Shown here: in pieces, positions 11,006 to 20,207 of the stretch | Layout of the letters: every line of letters begins with the position of its first letter | How positions within the stretch are numbered: position 1 is the first letter of the stretch | Assembly: GCA_947646735.1 (NCBI GenBank) | Contig: CANTFK010000649.1 | Location: 1 to 24,412 of the forward strand | Source: Peronospora farinosa | Taxonomy: Eukaryota; Oomycota; Peronosporomycetes; Peronosporales; Peronosporaceae | Direction of reading: 5' to 3' | Length of the DNA stretch: 24,412 bases | Made by a program: the position numbers and the translations under genes | The notes under the pieces: generated by a model | Told to the model about the DNA's origin: nothing | The model's database searches: none | What the model saw: only the letters and a program-made list of their open reading frames with translations

Positions 11006-12024
11006 TATAGAAGATAGATAGATGCCGTAATTTTCGCTAAAAAGCTATCAACATTGAGTCTTTGCGTCGTACGTTGCAACTTTTTCTTCTGCTTCTCGAC
11101 GCATCCTGACACTACATACAATAGTATAGTCATAACACTTGTTGGACCAGACTGGACAATCACTTTATCCTACATTCAGGACCTGCTATCGTTATCTCAT
11201 CAAATTTTTAAAACGTTGGCTTACTACTTACACTAAAGACGCCAGTGCCATCACTCGCGGCATAAATGCTAAGGCCACTTACCAAGGCATTCTGAGCAAA
11301 CGCGATAACTAAAAACTCTTAAGCCAACATTTTTTTCATACCCTAAGTTACCTCTTGACTTGCGTCTATTTAAGACCGAATGATGCAACGTTACGAATCT
11401 TCCTACGAATAATTACCTTAGCAACTAAACGGGTACCATACAGGTCTCTTGACGCAGACCACCAATTGTAGCGCTAAATGAAAATCGACACTTAATTTTT
11501 TAACGGAATGTCAATTGAGACAAGTGCCGTGATAACAGCTGCTATGAGTACATTCAGTTGAGCTTTTGTCCCACAAAATACTGCATCGTTCGTATTTGTA
11601 GCAAAACCTTTCAGTTAAACATTAGTGATGGTCATACATGTCCATCACCGCGAGTGTGCCACGATGTGCATTCGTCACATATAATAAATTGAGTATTCTA
11701 CAGTGTGTAAAATGAATTTGATTTTGTCGTATTTAAAGCAATAGGCCCCGTGCCTGTCCAGTTGCAACAAATTACCCTGCAGACACACTCCATACTCCTA
11801 CTTTACGCCGGTAGAGGTGTGGCCTATGAGTGTCTAATTTGGCCTTTACGGTAAAAACACTTGGTAGTAAGTACATAATCAAAAATAAAATTTAGCAATT
11901 TATTGATTAATTACATAAAAAATTCAATAATCTTGCTACATGAAGAAAAATGGAGGGGGGACAAAAAAAGCAAAAGCGACCAAGGCTAGATCTCCGGGAA
12001 GCCTCCTTTGCCAGCTACTAAGGG
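11006..12024. other. Non-coding spacer
   Basis: I see no gene, RNA or recognisable element. Open frames here are short and contain no known motif. A small hairpin with a 7-base stem lies at 11625-11648. The segment around 11940-12010 is the 3' flank of the minus-strand GH131 gene. Confidence 0.5.
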
Positions 12025-12825
12025 TTAAGCAGACGTAACCACCTTTTTTTCCACCGACACACCGTTGAACGAAATGATGTCCTTATCCTTAGCCATCTTC
12101 GGTTGGGATTTATCGTTCGAAAGGGTCAAAAGTCCGATGTGGAGCTCCTCCATCGATGCGAACTTGCTCACCACGTTATCCTTTCTTTTCTGTACAAGGT
12201 CATCGTCACCCGTGCTCATGTAAAACGTGATCACGGAGCTGTCTCCCTTGGCGGCCTTAGTAATGTCAATGCCGAAATTGTACCACGTGTCAAGCTCGAA
12301 CGTGGTCTCCCACTTGGCTTCCCACGTGCCGTTGTTTAAGTACATGATCGTGGGAGGGCTCGCCGTGGCGTTCACACGAATTTCGAAGTTGTGCGACTCG
12401 GTAAATAAACACTGCCACTCGTAATTGTTGTAAAAGGCCTTCTCCTTCTTTAAGCTCGCGCGAAAGAACGTCGATCCTTCTGCATTGGTCTCGACGAATT
12501 GCACAAGCTCCGTGCGACGGAAGTTAGTTTGATCCTTAAAGATAGCGTGTGCATCCACTGCAATGTTGATGACGCCGGTGTCATCATTGTAAGCGGGCGA
12601 GCGGCCAAGCTGTTTGATAGCCACGTATTTTTCAACGCCGTTATTCGCGGTATTGTTACGCATGGTCAAAATATGAGTCAGATACTTGGTCTCTATGGTC
12701 TTGTCAGTCAAGTCATATCCACGGCCGTCCCATGGAAGTGGCTGGTTTTCCGCGCCAGCGGCGGGGGCCGCGAGATAGGCTGACGCAACCGCCACCATGC
12801 CGAGAATTCCTGAGGAGAAGACCAT
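12025..12825 (-). CDS. Secreted GH131-type beta-glucanase, paralog 1
   Basis: This is a likely secreted beta-glucan hydrolase of family GH131 (family members act on beta-1,3/1,6- and beta-1,4-glucans). The product is about 266 residues, starting at the ATG at 12825. A signal peptide runs to about residue 25 (hydrophobic core, then APAAGAENQP). The mature protein opens with LPWDGRGYDL, has the family hallmark FRRTELVQ near the middle, and ends with LHIGLLTL and ISFNGVSV blocks. The length fits a single catalytic domain, with no carbohydrate-binding module. The start was chosen because an initiator-like element lies about 40 bases upstream (12859-12874) and the open frame above 12825 begins with TTG, not ATG. 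There is one exon. It is about half identical to the paralog at 16636-17595. The family call rests on motifs recognised by eye. Confidence 0.8.
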   Translation of the reverse strand: MVFSSGILGMVAVASAYLAAPAAGAENQPLPWDGRGYDLTDKTIETKYLTHILTMRNNTANNGVEKYVAIKQLGRSPAYNDDTGVINIAVDAHAIFKDQTNFRRTELVQFVETNAEGSTFFRASLKKEKAFYNNYEWQCLFTESHNFEIRVNATASPPTIMYLNNGTWEAKWETTFELDTWYNFGIDITKAAKGDSSVITFYMSTGDDDLVQKRKDNVVSKFASMEELHIGLLTLSNDKSQPKMAKDKDIISFNGVSVEKKVVTSA

Positions 12826-12858
12826 GATGTTGTTAAAGAGGGGTGTGTGTTTGCAAGC

Positions 12859-12874
12859 GAATTGCAAAATGACA
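12859..12874 (-). promoter_or_regulatory. Oomycete-type initiator of GH131 paralog 1
   Basis: The minus strand reads TGTCATTTTGCAATTC. This fits the published Phytophthora core promoter GCTCATTYYNCAWTTT in 13 of 16 positions and lies about 40 bases before the ATG at 12825. Confidence 0.7.
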
Positions 12875-13580
12875 ATTTTCGAGCGGTGGCGTTGTGGAAA
12901 GGTTGGGTCTAAGGAGAGATCTGGATTATCGTCACCTTGCGTTCGGTTGCATCACACCATCGCTCGCTGTCAATTCCAAGCACAACCATATGACACGGGA
13001 TAACCGATAGCTTTTTTTCCTTGATGATGTACGTTCCATACCAGATTAGTCACTCTTTTTTTCATACTACGAAGCACGCATCTGCAAGATTCTCTCTACA
13101 TTGTTTTTTTTCTTGCTGAGCAATGCTCAAGAATGAACCTGACGAGTCAAAAACACCAACTTCTTATGTCGACACGGGTCTATTCTCGCTTTGTTTAGAT
13201 TATTGATGCCAAGTTCCGCTTGGCCGACTCGCACCATTTTTGTGCTTAGCATCTGGCTCTGGCGATCGTTCGTTCACCCAGATGGAGATAGGCAGTAAAA
13301 AACGACAAGACGGTGTAGTGTAGAGAAGACTCATAGGAGTTCCCACGAAGCTGGGATTGTCGTATCTTCGCAATCTAACGCTTTTCAGCTATGCGAGAGA
13401 GAGAGAAACAGACGAGTCTAATTAAGCTTTAGTTGTTACAGAATATGTAATAGATTCTAAGCCTGGTTAGCAACGCCGTAGCTTTTGACTGTTTCCTACA
13501 AACAAACAGCTGAAGACTTTGGTGCAAGAAAGCCCTGTGCAACAAATCAGCGCTTCATATCTTACAACTCCCTCAGCTTT
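12875..13580. other. Non-coding spacer upstream of GH131 paralog 1
   Basis: No gene is seen. Several T runs and a short GA repeat (about 13395-13405) are present. The open frame that starts near 13519 crosses the left edge of LINE copy B and is not a gene. Confidence 0.5.
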
Positions 13581-13595
13581 TAAAGTAAGCAGCTC
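13581..13595. repeat. Target-site duplication, left of LINE copy B
   Basis: TAAAGTAAGCAGCTC is repeated exactly at 14321-14335 on the other side of copy B. Confidence 0.9.
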
Positions 13596-14320
13596 AGGCT
13601 CAGCTATGGGATCACGGTCATGCGGTAACGGAATACCAGCTATGGACACGATATCGACACGCTACCGGACAGCTAAACTTTTGGTACCAAAACCGACCCC
13701 CGGATGGATCATGCACATATTTGGAATGTGTAGGCCAAAAGGAAACCCAGGAGCATCTCTTTTGGGAATGTCCCCGTGTTCAGGCAATCTGGGCCCGGCT
13801 TATCAGTCATTGGACAAGTACACCTTAACATCCTACCCACCTCCTGGATTGGATCGAACACTGCGCAAACTGTAGCGTACTACGCATCTCGCCGCAGGTC
13901 ACAGCAAAGCTGTTAGCCGGTACCCGGAAGACATTGATCTATTCGCCACAGCCTGGAGGACGATTTGGGAAGTCGCAGTGACCGTCATTATCACAATGCT
14001 CTGGCAACTTCGCGTGGATAGGATTTTTAACAATGCGCATATCCCGATACAAGCCAGTGAAACTTTGATCTGGAAAAGGATTAGCTCCAACTGAGGGCGC
14101 TCATCAAACGTCTCCATTGCAGGGCGGCCACAGCCGTCCGTGGAGCCCAACTATTTGCATGTTACGACATATTTATATCAGAACCGAGAGGGCAGTCCGG
14201 CGTTCATAGACGTGCTGCCAGCCGTAGGCAATGTCTGGACCCTCCAGCGTTGCTAGTGTGGTTAACTACCTACCAGAGATCTTGCACTAATCAGTAAATA
14301 GACAATCTGTTCTCTCTCTC
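13596..14320 (+). mobile_element. LINE copy B: 5'-truncated, decayed
   Basis: A 725-bp 3' fragment of a LINE related to copies A and C. It opens inside the C-terminal region with LWDHGHAVTEYQLWTRYR, which matches the corresponding stretch of copy A (VWDHSNGLTPYQVWTGYR). It keeps the zinc finger C-x4-C-x8-H-x4-C at 13712-13771. A stop follows near 13828, then a shifted frame carries TAWRTIWEVAVTVIITMLW, the counterpart of RAWKRIWWIACSVCVTMLW in copy C. It ends with GTAAATAGACAATCTG and a (TC)n tail. A perfect 15-bp TSD flanks it, so this is a genuine 5'-truncated insertion and not a rearranged piece. Confidence 0.9.
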
Positions 14321-14335
14321 TAAAGTAAGCAGCTC
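14321..14335. repeat. Target-site duplication, right of LINE copy B
   Basis: Exact copy of 13581-13595. Confidence 0.9.
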
Positions 14336-14436
14336 TAATCCCAGCTTTTCTATCCCTTATTGTTTAGCCTTTACCAATCGCGAAGTGAATATGATGTCAT
14401 TTTACGGATTGGCAGGGACGCTTAATCGTTCGCAGT

Positions 14437-14485
14437 ATCTGAGCTTGCACAGAGGTAGACGGTCTACCTCTGTGCAAGCTCAGAT
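14437..14485. repeat. 49-bp near-perfect palindrome
   Basis: Two 24-base arms (14437-14460 and 14462-14485) are exact reverse complements separated by a single G. A second small palindrome, GTCTACCGTAGAC (14486-14498), follows at once and reuses the GTCTAC end of the arm. Confidence 0.95.
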
Positions 14486-15719
14486 GTCTACCGTAGACCT
14501 AACGATGATTCTAATAGTGGTAATTACGTAATTTGTTGTGACACTTTCGATGCTTCCTACGATTAAAAAGTCTACTCGACTACCCTGAATTACCACGGAC
14601 AAATGGTCAGCGTGGAGACTGTAACTTACAGTGCTATCTTTATCCATGACTCGGCTGTGGATACTGCAAACGATTTCCTTTCATTGACGGGTCGGTGAGA
14701 CAGTTGTCGGAGGCTAGAAGGTAAAGTTTACGATCACCGACCTTGCAACACGCTTCGTGAACTGGATCGAGATGCATCGATGCCGAATAAGGTTAATAAC
14801 GTCGTGATGAAGGATGCTTCGCATTACTGTTTCGACGGCTTTTCACTCAGTGTCAACGACATTGTAGCAACATCTCGGTTGGCAATAAGCTGGTCGCTGG
14901 TTACTGTAATTACTTCCTTGTCACAGCTGCCAAAAATCCTACCAGTTGTGGTCTGCCTGATGTTTCCTCTGGACATAGTCTAGGTCTACATCGTAGGTAA
15001 ATTGCGTTACTTTCTAAACGTATTTGTCTGAGGATAAGACGTACCACTCAAGGCTGTTGACGCATCTACCACTTTGCTGTATCGGAATCCGGCTTTCCGA
15101 CGACGCCAAGCTCAGTTTTCATCGCAGCGCCTAGGCCTAACGATTCTTGAAACCGTGCACGGGATATCACTAAACGTAGATAGTCCGGTGTTGCGTCGAA
15201 GCGATAACACAGTCTCCAGGTGGAACCGCAAAACCAGACGAGTAGATGTTAATGGCCGACAAAGAGACGTTAATGCGATGGGCGGCATTACAGGATCTCG
15301 TCGTTGCGCTGAATATCGTCAGTACGACTGTCAAACACTGCCTCCTTTACTCAGTGTGGAGGGTTGATGCAATTTTAAGTGGGATGCTTAGGACTTAGAA
15401 TTGTTAAAGGCGGCCGCGCAAGCTTTTCCATTCTATAGAATGCAAGCTGCCCCGGGTATAGAGCACAAAGCGTTGGTTCACTTGCCATGCGGCATAGCTG
15501 TAAATATATTACCTGTTTCCATTTCCTAGCGCAGCTCAGAGTTCGTCAATATTGCTTGCAACTACGGTGGTGGGATTTAAGATAGAGCTAGCGTTGGCGT
15601 CATTAGAATAGTATTTGAGCTTAATAAGGAAATCCGTATTAATCACGAGTGAAGTTTTGCGTCTACCGGTTGCAATGGTGTCTTCACGTACCACTTTAAT
15701 CGGCAAACAGCCGAACCCT

Positions 15720-15805
15720 TTTAACCTCCGTTGCAGGCGGAGATAGACGCCATTACTCACATCCCTATCTCGCCGTTGTTCCTTAATATCAACCGCTAGG
15801 AGTCG
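15720..15805 (-). repeat. LINE fragment D
   Basis: Translated on the minus strand it reads LLAVDIKEQRRDRDVSNGVY followed by LRL. Copy C has LRAVAIREQRRDKDVSKGVY followed by LRL. The DNA similarity is high over about 80 bases (roughly 15725-15800) and then stops. No TSD or 3' end was found, so it is an internal remnant. Confidence 0.6.
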
Positions 15806-16559
15806 CTTTTATGTTAGGAAGCGACGTGATGACCTCTGCCAGCGATAAAAGCTTTCCGAGTACCTTGCTGTCGTCCTATGTTAGGATACGGTCTATCGGC
15901 ATGGTAACAAAGTCGTGAAACGCCTATTTAAGAGAGCTGTGGTGTGACAGGGAATTGGCCGCCATGCGGATGCAATGATTTGCAATCGTGTCTCCGTTCC
16001 AGGAAGGCTACCGTTTCAGCCCCAACATAAATTGGTCTTTTTCCCGGTTCAAGGCCGCCTAGTCACCGGCCCGTTTGCCGAGCGTGAATTCCGGTCCCCC
16101 GAAGCGAACTCCCCTAGAACGCGATTTCGTCCGTTCCGATTCCGACCTGAGCTGCATGTCAAGGCTGGCCTGTCTGGGACAGCCGGTTTAGTACTCGGCC
16201 TCACTTTTAAGGCGCCACCTGCCCCCTGCATGTGCTCGAGTTTGGTGAAACGGTCCCACGTGCCCTTTTGGAGTGTCCTCCGTGACAACCGAAGTCTTGA
16301 GCCAGCATAATGAGTAAGCAAGGCGTAAGAAGATTGCGTTATGGTAGATGAAACACCTTAGACATCTAAGTAGTATACTAGAGGGTCTGTGACTCTCTCA
16401 CACTCCTGCTGTCCAGTCCTGTATTGCTCCATGGAAATATCACTCCTGCCAGACCAGAGAAGAGATGTTTAGCGTTGTCAGATTGGCGTAACACAGTGAC
16501 AAAGCAATTTTTTATTCCACACAAGTACGTCATATTGTCCTTCCGTTAGTTCGAAATGA

Positions 16560-16676
16560 CTAGCGCTGACGAATCTTGCAATTTTTGGTCTTAGACGCGT
16601 CCGAGCCCAAAGTGGTGGCGGCAGGCTTGTCATCATCAGCGATCACGTTTGAAGTTGTCGGTGACGAATTCGTTGT
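16560..16676 (-). other. Out-of-frame C-terminal extension of GH131 paralog 2
   Basis: The alternate frame is open from the TDTP repeat (frame switch near 16677) to the stop at 16560-16562. It encodes a Ser/Thr-rich stretch, a DDDK, and a short basic, single-Cys end. It is probably the original C terminus, lost by a 1-base insertion or by a base-calling error. Confidence 0.5.
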
Positions 16677-17595
16677 AAGGCGTATCTGTGGCCGTCACTG
16701 AAGGCGTATCTGTAGGCGTTACGTCAGCAGTCTTGCTCGCGGCTGCTGGCGTCGTACTGGTAGAAGTGGTGGCCGGCGTCGTAGACTCTTTCGAACTCGG
16801 TGTGCTGGAGCCGATGTCAGTAGGAATTTTGTCCTCGACCGACACGCCATTAAAGGATAGCACGTCCTGCTTACCCTCCACCATCTTGACGGGACTGCCA
16901 TCGTCCGAAAGCGTGAGCTGGCCAAAGTGGAACTCGTAGTTCGTGGGGACGTCTCCGCTGTAGCTCTGGGTCTTAGCGAGAGCCAGAACGTCGTCTCCTT
17001 CACTGAAATACAAATCAATATTTCCGGAAGATACGGCAATCCCAAAGTTGTACCACGTCTTGATCTTGAACTCGGTGGACCAACGGGTCTCGGTGCCACC
17101 GCCCGTATACCAAATCAGCTTCACCGGGTCCACAGACGCGTCGATGCGAAGTTCAAACAGATGCGACTCAGGAAATATAACCTGCCATGGTTTCAGGTTA
17201 ACAAACGCCACTTCTTTCATTAGACTTACGCGAAAGAAGGTCGTGCCCTTCGTATTACCCGCCACGTTTTGCACCAGCTCCGAGCGACGAAAGTTGTTCT
17301 GTTCGTGAAAAATAGCTTCCGAGTCGACGGCCAGTGTGGCGACGCCCGTATCACCATTATAGGCAGGCGAGCGGCCATTTGGAGTTATAGTCAACCACTG
17401 ATCCGGGTCCACTTTGCCGACTTTGCGGTCGGTCAGGATATGCGTCAAATACTTCTTTTTAATCGTCGTCACCTTCAGGTCCTCAAAAAGACCGTTCCAC
17501 GGCAAGGGCTCGTCTGCGGCGTTGACATTAGAAAGAAGAAACGAGGCAAGTAGGGCCACGCTGGAGACGAAAATCGACTGGACAAAACGAACCAT
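16636..17595 (-). CDS. Secreted GH131-type beta-glucanase, paralog 2, with Ser/Thr/Pro tail
   Basis: A second GH131-type secreted glucanase, about 319 residues from the ATG at 17595. A signal peptide (SSVALLASFLLSNVNA) is followed by LPWNGLFEDL. FRRSELVQ marks the family motif, and FHFGQLTL and LSFNGVSV close the domain. Unlike paralog 1 it continues into a tail of about 60 residues rich in Ser, Thr and Pro with TDTP repeats, probably O-glycosylated. The tail ends abruptly at 16636. A different frame continues open to a stop at 16560-16562, keeps the Ser/Thr-rich character (TTNSSPTTSN) and ends in a basic NCKIRQR. One extra base near 16677 would explain the switch. The start was chosen over an upstream TTG because an initiator-like element lies just before it. 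It is divergent to the gene at 17758. Confidence 0.8.
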   Translation of the reverse strand: MVRFVQSIFVSSVALLASFLLSNVNAADEPLPWNGLFEDLKVTTIKKKYLTHILTDRKVGKVDPDQWLTITPNGRSPAYNGDTGVATLAVDSEAIFHEQNNFRRSELVQNVAGNTKGTTFFRVSLMKEVAFVNLKPWQVIFPESHLFELRIDASVDPVKLIWYTGGGTETRWSTEFKIKTWYNFGIAVSSGNIDLYFSEGDDVLALAKTQSYSGDVPTNYEFHFGQLTLSDDGSPVKMVEGKQDVLSFNGVSVEDKIPTDIGSSTPSSKESTTPATTSTSTTPAAASKTADVTPTDTPSVTATDTPYNEFVTDNFKRDR

Positions 17596-17622
17596 TGAGC
17601 TTGTCAAGTAGACGCTGTCGGG

Positions 17623-17639
17623 GAAAAGTTGCAATGAAT
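17623..17639 (-). promoter_or_regulatory. Initiator-like element of GH131 paralog 2
   Basis: The minus strand reads TTCATTGCAACTTTTC about 40 bases before the ATG at 17595. It resembles the TCATTYYNCAWTTT core and the element of paralog 1. Confidence 0.5.
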
Positions 17640-17730
17640 ACGCTCGACCAAGCCGATCAATATAGAGTCGGAGATTTTAATAGAGCGGGTAACGAAATAG
17701 AGTCAGCTCGGGTGTGGTACATAAAACATA

Positions 17731-17747
17731 GTCACTTTAAAATATTC
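17731..17747 (+). promoter_or_regulatory. Possible initiator of the Rpp21-like gene
   Basis: GTCACTTTAAAATATTC lies about 15-25 bases before the ATG at 17758. It is a loose match to the oomycete initiator. With the element at 17623 it makes a divergent promoter of about 100 bases. Confidence 0.35.
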
Positions 17748-17757
17748 CCGTAGCAGT

Positions 17758-18155
17758 ATGTACGTTACCTGCAAAGTCTTTTATGTGCATTCATTACCCT
17801 ACGCAGCGATACATACGTTACCAGTAGTGACGAGTGCACAGCGCGTCGCAAGCAGTGACAAGACACCAAAAAAGGTTTGTAGAAGGTGCCACACACTCTC
17901 AATGGACGACACGAAGACTGGTGAATCGCTACTTATAACCCCTACACAAGCACATATGGTGAGGTTTGTGGAAAGACGGGATCGTGAAGTATTTATGTGT
18001 GGCTTGTAAGTGTTGTGCGCTCGTGTTGAAATACGGTGTGTTGATTGCTACCAGGTCTCAAGCCATCAAGAAACTGCCGGTTACCAAGATTACCTTTTGT
18101 TTTGTATATCTTGGTTTGCAGGCGACAGAAAAAACGGAAGGTGAGCACATCTTGA
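17758..18155 (+). CDS. Small zinc-ribbon protein, possibly Rpp21/Rpr2-like RNase P/MRP subunit (two exons)
   Basis: The proposed structure is exon 1 17758-18005, intron 18006-18121 (GTAAGT...TTTGCAG) and exon 2 18122-18155, giving 93 residues. KKVCRRCHTL resembles the first zinc-binding Cys pair of the Rpr2/Rpp21/SNM1 family, which binds the catalytic RNA of RNase P or MRP in the nucleus. After splicing, a single Cys (FMCGLRQKKRK) sits where the family has a second CxxC pair followed by a basic end. The fourth Cys is therefore missing and the family call is tentative. The stop TGA at 18153-18155 lies inside the 18-bp target duplication of LINE copy C, so the insertion leaves the reading frame complete but replaces the 3' flank. 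Without splicing the frame ends at 18009. Start and intron are inferred by eye. Confidence 0.42.
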
Positions 18156-18163
18156 GCTAACTT
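18146..18163. repeat. Target-site duplication, left of LINE copy C
   Basis: CACATCTTGAGCTAACTT is repeated exactly at 20208-20225. Confidence 0.95.
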
Positions 18164-20207
18164 GTCTAGCCACCGCGACAAGCCTCTCAACCAGCGTCGC
18201 CGTGAGGATACTGCTACTGAATGCTGTCATGCTACCAGCAGTCTTATTTACAGCTGCTGTCTTCCGGCTCCCGCAATGGGCTCGAGCAGAACTGCACAAC
18301 ATACAGAAGCAATTTATGTGGCATCACACCACGTCTTTATGCAACAGCAGACACAAGGTCAATCCAGGCCTGCTATACACACCACGCGGGTCGGGGGGAT
18401 AGGGCTCGTCTCCATAGACGTCGCCATATGCACTCAAAATCTTAAGCATGCGATGAAGTGGCTGATTCAGAAACGCGATCGCTACTTCTATGCTTGGGCA
18501 GCGTGGTCATTTCAAGATATGGAGGACTCAGCTATGTGGAGAATCTCACCGGCATCACCCAAAGCCGGTAGAAACAGCACGCTAATGGCTCCACAACCGG
18601 AAATCAGAGCGGAATTAAGCGCGTGGATCGCACCGACGTCAGAAGAATGGACGATCATTAAACAGCATCGTGATGGAATTTTGAAGCGCCTAGTGACGCA
18701 CCTCGTGGCCACCAGGTCGGACCAGGATTTACTTCTCCAATATTATGAAGATATCCCGACTATTACAAACATGTACACCCAGGAGCACAAAGACTTTTGG
18801 GCGACTTACAGGTGGGATCAGAATCCTTGGATAATAGATGACAAGGGGATTATGCTATCAACAAAGAAATATCCACTACTACCCGCCTGCACGCTAGCTG
18901 AGCTACACATTCGGCGAGTGTCAACGCTGGATTACCGTATTCGGGTCCCAACAACGAAACTGAATACCTACCACACGCTGCCTAAACTAGGGCTATGGGC
19001 AACAGCCATACTTATGGCAAGTCCCTATCTGCACGAAGCAGAAGAAATGCAAATACCGGCTCAGCTTACGCTGCGGAACGGGCCGGAGGTATTGAACACG
19101 TACACCTGGACATTGCTGGACCAGGGGGTCACACACGGGCGCCAGAAAGCACACGCCGGCGGCAACCACGCCCTTATCGTCCTCCATCAAGCCAACGACG
19201 GACTCCATTGGATCATTGATCACATGACCGATGTGCCAGAAGCTGATCAACAGGAGCTGGTGGATCTACAACAGAAAACACGCAACACGGCGCTTGTATT
19301 CACAGCGCATCCGCTGCTACATGGGTTTCCATGGAGTCTCCCACCTTCCATCAACAACATGCACGCATTCAAGGCGCTTCAACGCCAACCATTCCATCGC
19401 GCCAAACGAAAGCTTCATCCAGCACTTACGGCGGTAATTACCAGGCTACATCAACGAGACGGCTCACAGGACGGTAACCACTTCCCGATGTCGCAGTCAC
19501 CGGCACAACTCTGGGATCACGGACACACTCTCACGGAATACCAGGTCTGGGTATACTACAGAGTAGCTACTCATCAATACTTTCCGGGACTCGACGTGCA
19601 AGAGGCATCTGGCCTGCATCGGGCAACACGAAGGACTTTTGCATATCCTCTGGGACTGTGTCGGAGCATCCAAGTCTTGGGCATACATCATCACGCAGTG
19701 GACGCGATCGGAGGTATCATCCGCCCAAATGGAGTTGTACAAACAAGCAGCGTTATCGCGCTCAGCACCGGAGCTACCTCCGAGAGTGCGGGCAGATATT
19801 GAGCATATGTTCCCAGACAAAACTGACATCGTTGGACGGGCCTGGAAAAGAATATGGTGGATAGCGTGCTCCGTATGCGTAACCATGCTCTGGATTCAGC
19901 GAAACAGAAGTATTCATAAGCAGGAAAGTGCGTCCACGGAGCAAGAGGTAGCGGAAGTCAAACAAGTCCTTCTTCGCCAACTCCGAGCGGTCGCTATCAG
20001 GGAACAACGAAGGGATAAAGATGTGAGCAAAGGCGTCTACCTTCGCCTAGCAACGGAAATGTTCCAATACACCATCAACATCCGGCAGCCGGTACTGCAT
20101 AGCCCACGTAACCGCCAGGAGACAACTCCGGGGGTACTGGAATGGCTGAGGACTTTTCAGAAATCTTGTAAACCATAAACGGTAAATAGACAGTCTGTTT
20201 CCACCAC
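18164..20207 (+). mobile_element. LINE copy C: 5'-truncated
   Basis: A 2,044-bp 3' part of a LINE, starting in the reverse-transcriptase thumb (LATATSLSTSVAVRILLLN) and ending in a CCA-rich tail after GTAAATAGACAGTCTG. The flanking 18-bp duplication is perfect, so the insertion is young. The translation follows copy A throughout (RHKVNPGLL, LAELHIRR, HQANDGLHWI, FPWSLP), but is clearly diverged, so it belongs to a different subfamily. Confidence 0.93.
18166..20178 (+). pseudogene. LINE copy C ORF3 C-terminal part (broken)
   Basis: Remnant of the reverse-transcriptase protein: thumb and C-terminal domain only, no catalytic FVDD. The first frame runs from 18166 to the G run at 18393-18398, where one G is missing. 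The next frame is open from there to about 19575, where a second frame change restores the zinc finger C-x5-C-x8-H-x4-C (about 19598-19662, TCKRHLACIGQ then LHILWDC). The last frame is open to the TAA at 20176-20178 and ends in EWLRTFQKSCKP, equivalent to the end of copy A. Confidence 0.85.

Larger units (their letters stand above)
14336..16559. other. Spacer between LINE copy B and GH131 paralog 2
   Basis: I see no intact gene. It contains the palindrome at 14437-14498 and LINE fragment D near 15720-15805. A short plus-strand frame at about 15250-15400 (MADKETLMRWAALQDLVV...) has protein-like composition, but a stop lies directly before it and I do not recognise it. A GC-rich frame at 15975-16310 is open on both strands and has no motif. 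Confidence 0.45.

Noticed and set aside
13519..13875. 118-residue open frame on the plus strand
   Set aside because: It crosses the left TSD and edge of LINE copy B and reads the element in a different frame from the conserved LINE protein.
15536..15760. Minus-strand frame considered as a retropepsin-like fragment
   Set aside because: No DTG/DSG motif; its first part matches the C-terminal region of LINE copy C, so it was called fragment D.
15890..16020. Possible LTR boundary or primer binding site (TGGTAACAAAGTC, TGTTGGGG)
   Set aside because: No matching second LTR, no polypurine tract and no gag/pol nearby.
15975..16310. 111-residue GC-rich frame (and its antisense)
   Set aside because: Open on both strands, no motif, no promoter-like element; likely chance in GC-rich sequence.
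18006..18160. 64-residue frame with CVACKCC overlapping the proposed intron
   Set aside because: Considered as the missing Cys pair of the Rpp21-like protein, but it is in another frame; kept only as a caution on the gene model.
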